DNA from: a bacterium
GTDB lineage: Bacteria > Pseudomonadota > Alphaproteobacteria > Micavibrionales > UBA2020
Direction: 5' to 3'
Assembly (NCBI GenBank): GCA_029945425.1
Contig: JAQSDV010000004.1
Location: forward strand, 682,436-746,435
DNA length: 64,000 nt
Below the pieces are notes generated by a model. It had not been told where the DNA came from. It saw nothing but the letters and a program-made list of their open reading frames with translations, and did not search any database. The translations under genes and the position numbers were made by a program. Positions 58,937 to 64,000 of this stretch are shown in pieces (positions within the stretch are counted from its first letter, which is position 1; each line of letters begins with the position of its first letter).

Positions 58937-59862
58937 TTCGTCAGTTCATCCGCCTCGCGCAGGCATTCGTTTTTCTGCTCGTTATCCGTCATGCCCTGGC
59001 AGAGCTTTTTCAAACAATCTTTTTTCTTTTTCAGGCTGCCGATCTTATCACAAGCGTCCACCTGTTTCTGGAAGTCGAGCGATTCATCCACCTTCAGCGT
59101 GCCGTTCATCTGCCGCATACGATACTCGGTCATATAGCGCAGGGTGTAGCGTATATCCGCCCAGCGCGGTGGCGGCACGGTCAGCCATTTACCGCCCTCC
59201 ATCGCGCGCAACGGGTCGCAAAGATCTTCGGGCAGGTTGTCGGCGGGATACTTGGCGTCAAGCGCCAGCACGCGCTTCAGGCTTTTTTCGACCGTGAACT
59301 TGTCCATATCCTCGTCGTCGGGAAATTCGGGATGCGGGACGAGGCCAAGGACGGTGCCCACATTGTCGACAGCCTTGGGTGATCCGCAGCGCAGGGCGTC
59401 GAAGCGCGCGCGATACCGCCCGAACTGCCACCAGAACAGGGATTCATCCGTCTTGCCGATCTGGTCGAGCCGCGACGAATAGAACAGGAAGGTGAACGAG
59501 CTCATGCGCGCCGTATACGGCATCAGCGTTTCGATCGTCTTTTCAATGTCGGAGCCCGGGCGGCGGGAGACGATTTTATAAAGCTTCTCCGGCTTGTAAA
59601 CCTTGTTCAGGTAGTAATCCGCCTTTTCGGGCAGCTCCTCGACGCGCATATTGCGCACCCATTTCGTCTCGATCCACGTAACTGCGGAAGGCGTCAGGAA
59701 GGAAAGATAGGCGATGAAAAAGCAGAAGCCCATCGCGCGCATCGCAAACTTGAGCGAGCGGAATTCCCAGCTGCGCGTTTCCTTCTCCGGTTCATCCGGT
59801 CTCAGGGCGGCGGGAATGGGGGCGGCGGCTTTTGGCGGGGGCGGCAGTTTTTTGCGGCTCAT
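58933..59862 (-). CDS. Unknown bitopic membrane protein inside the transporter operon
   Basis: I do not recognise this 309-residue protein. A proline-rich basic N-terminus (KKLPPPPKAAAPIPAAL) precedes one membrane helix at ~40-60 (MGFCFFIAYLSFLTP). The remaining ~250 residues should lie in the periplasm, with aromatic-rich segments (FWWQFGRYRARFDALRCG) and a C-terminal part with regularly spaced cysteines (CDKIGSLKKKKDC, KKLC, NEC). It lies between the substrate-binding protein and the first permease, overlapping each by four bases. Its place suggests a role with the transporter, which is inference only. Confidence 0.78.
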   Translation of the reverse strand: MSRKKLPPPPKAAAPIPAALRPDEPEKETRSWEFRSLKFAMRAMGFCFFIAYLSFLTPSAVTWIETKWVRNMRVEELPEKADYYLNKVYKPEKLYKIVSRRPGSDIEKTIETLMPYTARMSSFTFLFYSSRLDQIGKTDESLFWWQFGRYRARFDALRCGSPKAVDNVGTVLGLVPHPEFPDDEDMDKFTVEKSLKRVLALDAKYPADNLPEDLCDPLRAMEGGKWLTVPPPRWADIRYTLRYMTEYRMRQMNGTLKVDESLDFQKQVDACDKIGSLKKKKDCLKKLCQGMTDNEQKNECLREADELTK

Positions 59863-61544
59863 GGCGCGGCGCTCCAGTTTTCGATCCAGAGGGTGGAGGG
59901 ATGCAAGTGGCCGGTGGGCGTGACGCCCTTCAGCCAGACAGGTGTGAAATAGCTGTCGGCGCGGTAATACAGCGGCAGCGCGGGTAATTCATCCGCATAG
60001 GTTTTTTGCAGGTCGTGCCACAGCGCAAGGTTTTTATCCGCATCGCAGACGGTATCGAGGTCGTCGATCATCTTGTCCATTTTCGGGTTTTTATAGCCCG
60101 TGTAATTCTGGCCGGCCCAGTTATTTTCCTTCGACGGCACCATGCTGGAATAAAGCGTGGTTTTCGGGATCGATTGCGGGGCGCTCATCCATGCATACAT
60201 CGCGCCGCCCGTAAATTTGCGCTGGCGCATTGTGTCGCCGAACAGCACGCGCGCGGGTTGCAGGTCGATCTTTAATTCGATGCCCGCCTTTTTCAGGTCG
60301 GACTGCACAGCCTGCGCAATGGTTTCACGCGTGCGGTTGCCGGCGGTGGTCGCCAGCGAAATCACCAGCTTGTTGCCATCCGCGCCATAGCGGAAGCCGT
60401 CGTCTTTTTTCCTGAACCCTGCGGCATCCAGCAATTCGCCAGCCTTCTTCAAAGCATAGGGATATTGCGTGACATCGGCGAAGTATACGGTGTCTTGCGG
60501 GTTCATGTTCGACAGCGCGACGGGTTGCTTGCCGCCGAAAATCTGCTGGCTGATGCCCGCGCGGTCGGTTGCGTATAACAAGGCCTGACGCAAGCGGATA
60601 TCATTGAACGGCGCGCGGTCGACCGGCAGGTCGATATGCTCGTAGGTCAGGCTGGGTTTATACGTGACAATGAATTTGCCGGGCCGCGTGGCATTCAGGC
60701 GTTTTTCGAAAATCAGGCCTTCGTCCAGCATCACGCCCAACTCGCCCGGAATATAATCGACATCGCCCGCCAGCAAATTCGCCTGCAGCGCGGTGGAATT
60801 ATCAATCGTGCGCCAGGTGATCTTGTCGAACCACGGCGCGGTGCCCTTCCATTGCGGGTTTTTTTCCATCGTGATCGATGCGCCCGATTCAACCTTTGCG
60901 ATTTTATAGGGGCCCATCCACAAACCGGCATTGGTGCTGTCGGTGTTGTACAGCGTACGGTTTTTATAGGTTTCGGGGTCTTTCTCGAAAACCTTGCGCT
61001 CCAGATGTTCGGGCAGCGGATAGAAATCGCCGATGGGCGCGAAGTCGCATTTTTCCTTGGCGAAATGGATCGTGAAATTATGCGCGTCGTCCGCTGTGAC
61101 GTTCACGATATCCTTGGAAAAGAATTCGCCGTTGCCGACGCCCGATTTCGGGTGCTTGCCCACTTCATAGGCGAACAGGATATCCTTGGTCGTGACGGGT
61201 GTGCCGTCGCCCCAGAATAAATCGTCCTTCAGCGTATAGGTCGCGGCGATGCCGGTGCCGTCCTTGGTCTTTTCCTTTTTCGCGCGACCGTTTTCATAAG
61301 ATGGAAGTTCAGTGCAGAGCATGCATTGGGGTTTCCAGTCGGGGTCGTAAACCGTGACGGGTCGCGTCGTGCCGCCCAGAACCATGCTTTTTGCGACCAT
61401 CTCGTCGAAATACGGGTTCAGCGTCGACGGATATTGCGACACGCCGATTTTGAGCGTTTTATGCTCCTCCGCACGGGCGGAGGCTGAGGCGGCCAGTGAC
61501 AGGGCGGTGGCCGCGATGACCAGAAAAACTTTTGCTATTTTCAT
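59859..61544 (-). CDS. Peptide ABC transporter substrate-binding protein (family 5)
   Basis: This 561-residue periplasmic protein starts with a signal peptide ending in ASARA at ~residue 25. Family 5 (OppA/DppA) features are LKIGVSQYPSTLNPYFDEMV, TYTLKDDLFWGDGTPVTTKD, the RLRQALLYATDRAGISQQIF block and a C-terminal WAGQNYTGYKNPKMDKMIDD segment. It binds oligopeptides or similar ligands; the ligand cannot be told. It heads the operon SBP - unknown - OppB - OppC on the minus strand. Confidence 0.93.
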   Translation of the reverse strand: MKIAKVFLVIAATALSLAASASARAEEHKTLKIGVSQYPSTLNPYFDEMVAKSMVLGGTTRPVTVYDPDWKPQCMLCTELPSYENGRAKKEKTKDGTGIAATYTLKDDLFWGDGTPVTTKDILFAYEVGKHPKSGVGNGEFFSKDIVNVTADDAHNFTIHFAKEKCDFAPIGDFYPLPEHLERKVFEKDPETYKNRTLYNTDSTNAGLWMGPYKIAKVESGASITMEKNPQWKGTAPWFDKITWRTIDNSTALQANLLAGDVDYIPGELGVMLDEGLIFEKRLNATRPGKFIVTYKPSLTYEHIDLPVDRAPFNDIRLRQALLYATDRAGISQQIFGGKQPVALSNMNPQDTVYFADVTQYPYALKKAGELLDAAGFRKKDDGFRYGADGNKLVISLATTAGNRTRETIAQAVQSDLKKAGIELKIDLQPARVLFGDTMRQRKFTGGAMYAWMSAPQSIPKTTLYSSMVPSKENNWAGQNYTGYKNPKMDKMIDDLDTVCDADKNLALWHDLQKTYADELPALPLYYRADSYFTPVWLKGVTPTGHLHPSTLWIENWSAAP

Positions 61545-61618
61545 GCGCTTAGCGTTGAATATAATCCGGCTGGAGGTTGTATCCGAAAGCTGAAAACTCT
61601 CTTTATGCGAGCCGTTTC

Positions 61619-62020
61619 ATGACCCCACAGATTTTAACAATACTTTACATCTTTGTCGCCGCCTGCGTGATGACTTTATTCATGGGCCTGCCGCTCTTTC
61701 CGTTCTGGAAAGTCTGGCAACGGCTGAAAACGCATCATTGGGACCTGTGGATGGCGAAAGGGCCGTTCGATATCTGGAACCTGACGTCGCATCCTGAACT
61801 GGTGCGCGGCTTCCTCGATATCGTGGCGCTGGCTGACAAGGATGAAACCCTGATTAAATCCGACCCCTATCTGGTCAAATGGACGAAAATCGCGCGCGAA
61901 GTGTGGAAGATGATGCCGCGCAGCTTTATGGGCCAGCTGGGCGTCGCGCTCGTGTTCCTTTATTTCGTCTGGTTCTTCACAAGCTCGATCGTGGGCGCAA
62001 TTTACAGCGTGGCGCGTTGA
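61619..62020 (+). CDS. Small membrane protein, unknown
   Basis: This 133-residue protein has an N-terminal membrane helix (TILYIFVAACVMTLFMGLPL), a soluble middle with TSHPELVRGFLDIVALADKD, and a C-terminal helix (LGVALVFLYFVWFFTSSIVG). I recognise no family. It is divergent from the peptide-transporter operon and lies two bases before the ThDP enzyme gene, so it is probably cotranscribed with it. The ribosome site is weak (GCGAG). Confidence 0.7.
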   Translation: MTPQILTILYIFVAACVMTLFMGLPLFPFWKVWQRLKTHHWDLWMAKGPFDIWNLTSHPELVRGFLDIVALADKDETLIKSDPYLVKWTKIAREVWKMMPRSFMGQLGVALVFLYFVWFFTSSIVGAIYSVAR

Positions 62021-62022
62021 TC

Positions 62023-63672
62023 ATGAAAAGCAGAAGCGGCGGCCATATCCTGATTGAATCCCTTCGCGCGCATGGCGTGAAGAAAATTTTCTGCGTGCCG
62101 GGCGAAAGTTATCTCGACGCGCTCGATGCTCTGCATGGCGAAGATGCCATGCGCGTCATCACCTGCCGTCAGGAAGGCGGCGCGGCGTTCATGGCGGAAG
62201 CCTATGGCAAGCTGACAGGCCAGCCCGGCATCTGTTTCGTGACCCGCGGCCCCGGCGCCTGCAACGCATCGATCGGGTTGCACACCGCCATGCAGGATTC
62301 GACGCCGTTTATCCTGCTGGTCGGCCAGGTCGGCCGCGAGATGATGGGCCGCGAAGCGTTTCAGGAAGTCGATTACCGGTTGATGTTCCAGCCCCCCATC
62401 GCAAAATGGGCGGTGCAGATTGAAAAGGCCGCCGATATCCCGCGGGTGATGAAGGAAGCGTTCGAAGTCGCAACCACCGGCCGCCCCGGCCCTGTCGTCG
62501 TGGCGCTGCCCGAAGACATGCTGTGCGAAGATTCCGATGCGCCCGTCATCTACCCGGCCGCACCGACGCATTTCGCGCCAAAGCCCGCCGATATCGAAAA
62601 ATTGAAAACGATTTTGCAGGACGCCAAGAAACCCCTGATCATCGTGGGCGGTGGCAGCTGGACGGATACGGCGATTGCACAATTCGAAAAATTCGCAGCC
62701 GCATCGAAACTTCCCGTGATTGCGGGCTTCCGCCGACAGGACGCGTTTCACAACAATCATGAATGCTACGCCGGTGTCCTCGGGACCACCATCGATCCCG
62801 AACTGCTGAAACGGGTCGAGGAGGCCGATGTCATCGTCGCGGTCGGCACCCGCCTCGGCGAGATTTTGACGCAGGGCTATACGATCATCACATCGCCGGT
62901 GCCGAAACAGCGGTTGGTGCATGTCTATCCCGATGCGTCGGAACTGCACAAGGTTTACAAGGCCGAACTCGCCATCCATTCCAGCGTCACCGAATTCGCG
63001 CGTGTGCTGGAAAACGTCACCATCAGCGGCGACTGGGCGGAATGGACGAAAAACCTCAACACGCGTTATCGCAGCTGGTCGACGGTGAAAAGTCGCGACA
63101 AGTTCACGGTCGACCTCGAAGGTGTGATTGAAGACATCATCAATGCACTGCCAAAAGACGCCATCATCACAACCGATGCTGGCAATTTCAGCGGCTGGCC
63201 GCAGCGTTTCGTGCGCTATGACCGCCCCATGCGCCTGCTGGCCCCCACCTCGGGTGCGATGGGCTATGGCGCGCCGTCCGCAGTTGCCGCCAGCCTTGCC
63301 TTCCCCGACCGCGTGGTCGTCGCATTTATGGGCGATGGTGGTTTCATGATGACGGGGCAGGAAATCGCGACCGCCATGCATGAAGGCGCGCACCCGATCT
63401 GGCTGGTGTTCAACAACGGCATGTACGGCACGATCCGCATGCATCAGGAAAAACACTACCCTGGCCGCAAATCGGCAACCGACCTCACCAATCCCGATTT
63501 CGCCGCGCTGGCGCGGTCCTATGGCGCGGCGGGCGTGACGGTTGCAACGACAGCCGAATTCCTGCCTGCTTTCAGATCCGCGATTGCGTCGAAAAAACCG
63601 ACGCTGATCGAAGTGAAAATGGATCCGCAGCAAATCACGACCGCCAAGAAACTGTCGGAAATCGCCGGATAA
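62023..63672 (+). CDS. Thiamine-diphosphate enzyme, acetolactate-synthase-like
   Basis: This 549-residue protein has all three domains of the ThDP oxo-acid enzymes. The N-terminal Pyr domain has CVPGESYLDALDALHG and the activating Glu in RQEGGAAFMAEAYGKLTG; the central domain has KKPLIIVGGGSW. The C-terminal PP domain has the ThDP motif GDGGFMMTG...NNGMYGTI. It is close to acetolactate synthase large subunits, but no small subunit gene is next to it and the neighbours do not point to branched-chain amino acids. A stand-alone oxo-acid decarboxylase or ligase (glyoxylate carboligase, oxalyl-CoA type or other) is equally possible. The next gene begins on the last base of its stop. Confidence 0.88.
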   Translation: MKSRSGGHILIESLRAHGVKKIFCVPGESYLDALDALHGEDAMRVITCRQEGGAAFMAEAYGKLTGQPGICFVTRGPGACNASIGLHTAMQDSTPFILLVGQVGREMMGREAFQEVDYRLMFQPPIAKWAVQIEKAADIPRVMKEAFEVATTGRPGPVVVALPEDMLCEDSDAPVIYPAAPTHFAPKPADIEKLKTILQDAKKPLIIVGGGSWTDTAIAQFEKFAAASKLPVIAGFRRQDAFHNNHECYAGVLGTTIDPELLKRVEEADVIVAVGTRLGEILTQGYTIITSPVPKQRLVHVYPDASELHKVYKAELAIHSSVTEFARVLENVTISGDWAEWTKNLNTRYRSWSTVKSRDKFTVDLEGVIEDIINALPKDAIITTDAGNFSGWPQRFVRYDRPMRLLAPTSGAMGYGAPSAVAASLAFPDRVVVAFMGDGGFMMTGQEIATAMHEGAHPIWLVFNNGMYGTIRMHQEKHYPGRKSATDLTNPDFAALARSYGAAGVTVATTAEFLPAFRSAIASKKPTLIEVKMDPQQITTAKKLSEIAG

Positions 63673-64000
63673 TGGACGGGCTGACGAAAATTTATCCGGG
63701 CGATCTGGTCGATCTGGGCGGCTTTGTCACCCGCCATCCGGTAAAAATCGACGTCGTTTATGCGCAGCCGCAACATCCCGACAATATTTTCAAGGTGGGC
63801 ATTTACCGCCCCGAAGCGAAAATGTGGTGCCACCGCGAACTGGCACCCATCATCCTGCGCGCCGCCGACATCTGCTTTGAAAAAAGCGGATATATTTTCG
63901 AGCTGAAAGATTGCCTGCGCACGGTCGAGGCACAGGCGCTGATGGCGGCAACCGATATCGTGAAGGCCAATCCGCATTGGCTGCAGGAACCGAACCGGCT
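63672..64000 (+). CDS. M15-family D-Ala-D-Ala dipeptidase-like protein, cut by the window end
   Basis: The ATG at 63672 shares one base with the preceding stop codon (TAATG). The 109 residues present read GDLVDLGGFVTRHPVKIDVV, YAQPQHPDNIFKVGIYRPEA, a helix HRELAPIILRAADICFEKSG and LKDCLRTVEAQ. This matches the N-terminal half of D-alanyl-D-alanine dipeptidases (VanX/DdpX type), where the DxYRP-like turn is here DCLRT. The zinc ligands would lie beyond the window. Such enzymes release D-alanine from D-Ala-D-Ala in the cytoplasm or act on cell-wall peptides. It is probably cotranscribed with the ThDP gene. Confidence 0.75.
   Translation, partial: MDGLTKIYPGDLVDLGGFVTRHPVKIDVVYAQPQHPDNIFKVGIYRPEAKMWCHRELAPIILRAADICFEKSGYIFELKDCLRTVEAQALMAATDIVKANPHWLQEPNR

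Noticed and set aside
62002..63633. 543-codon frame antisense to the ThDP enzyme
   Set aside because: It is a typical GC-rich shadow with His/Arg/Gly bias; the sense strand encodes the enzyme.

Overview
The window looks like chromosome from an alphaproteobacterium of roughly 58-60 % GC. The evidence is gene content: a class II (CP4-like) EPSP synthase, a DUF1150 gene beside a small heat-shock gene, the block kdsD-lptC-lptA-lptB-exonuclease-rpoN-hpf-ptsN, aroA-cmk-rpsA, a zf-CHCC protein and a short RNase D. The many unfamiliar small membrane or low-complexity proteins suggest a little-studied lineage, perhaps Micavibrio-like. That placement is inference. I see no phage, insertion sequence or CRISPR array.

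Layout. Positions 1-5.8 kb hold a small membrane protein, a TerC-family protein and a two-gene beta-oxidation unit (thiolase, then a fused hydroxyacyl-CoA dehydrogenase/enoyl-CoA hydratase). A tRNA-Gly(GCC) follows. From 6.2 to 10 kb are a coiled-coil envelope protein, a flavin split-barrel protein, a DUF983 protein, a TIGR03032-like protein and an unknown. From 10.2 to 14.6 kb is a giant RTX repeat protein with a type I secretion tail, closed by a strong terminator. From 14.7 to 24.6 kb are several unknowns, an M20 amidohydrolase, a PP2C-like protein, a Sel1-repeat protein, ProX, a CnoX-like thioredoxin/TPR protein, a Lon-substrate-domain protein, a Trm112-like protein, leuA and a YgjP-like metallopeptidase.

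From 24.9 to 28 kb is a run of unrecognised genes. Three of them share a helical module and a common C-terminal tail. Directly after it, two copies of a structured ~150 bp element flank a cupin gene. These two are the best candidates here for something undescribed. From 28.8 to 37 kb, on the minus strand, lie rpsA, cmk, aroA, a GGDEF/EAL protein and pyrC. From 37.1 to 41 kb are an Smr-like protein, cysS, a zinc-finger protein, an Fe-S scaffold protein, Hsp20 and DUF1150.

From 41 to 48.6 kb is the minus-strand LPS-transport/sigma-54 block plus rnd, followed by a tRNA-Leu(CAG). From 49.4 to 56 kb are a response-regulator pseudo-cyclase, pmbA, rocD and ald, with a small Cys/Gly-rich protein overlapping ald. 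From 56 to 64 kb are a zinc alcohol dehydrogenase and a peptide-transporter operon that lacks ATPase genes but carries an unknown membrane protein. A ThDP enzyme and the start of a D-Ala-D-Ala dipeptidase-like gene close the window. Peptide import, alanine and ornithine catabolism, fatty-acid oxidation and the dipeptidase together fit an organism that feeds on amino acids, peptides and lipids (inference).
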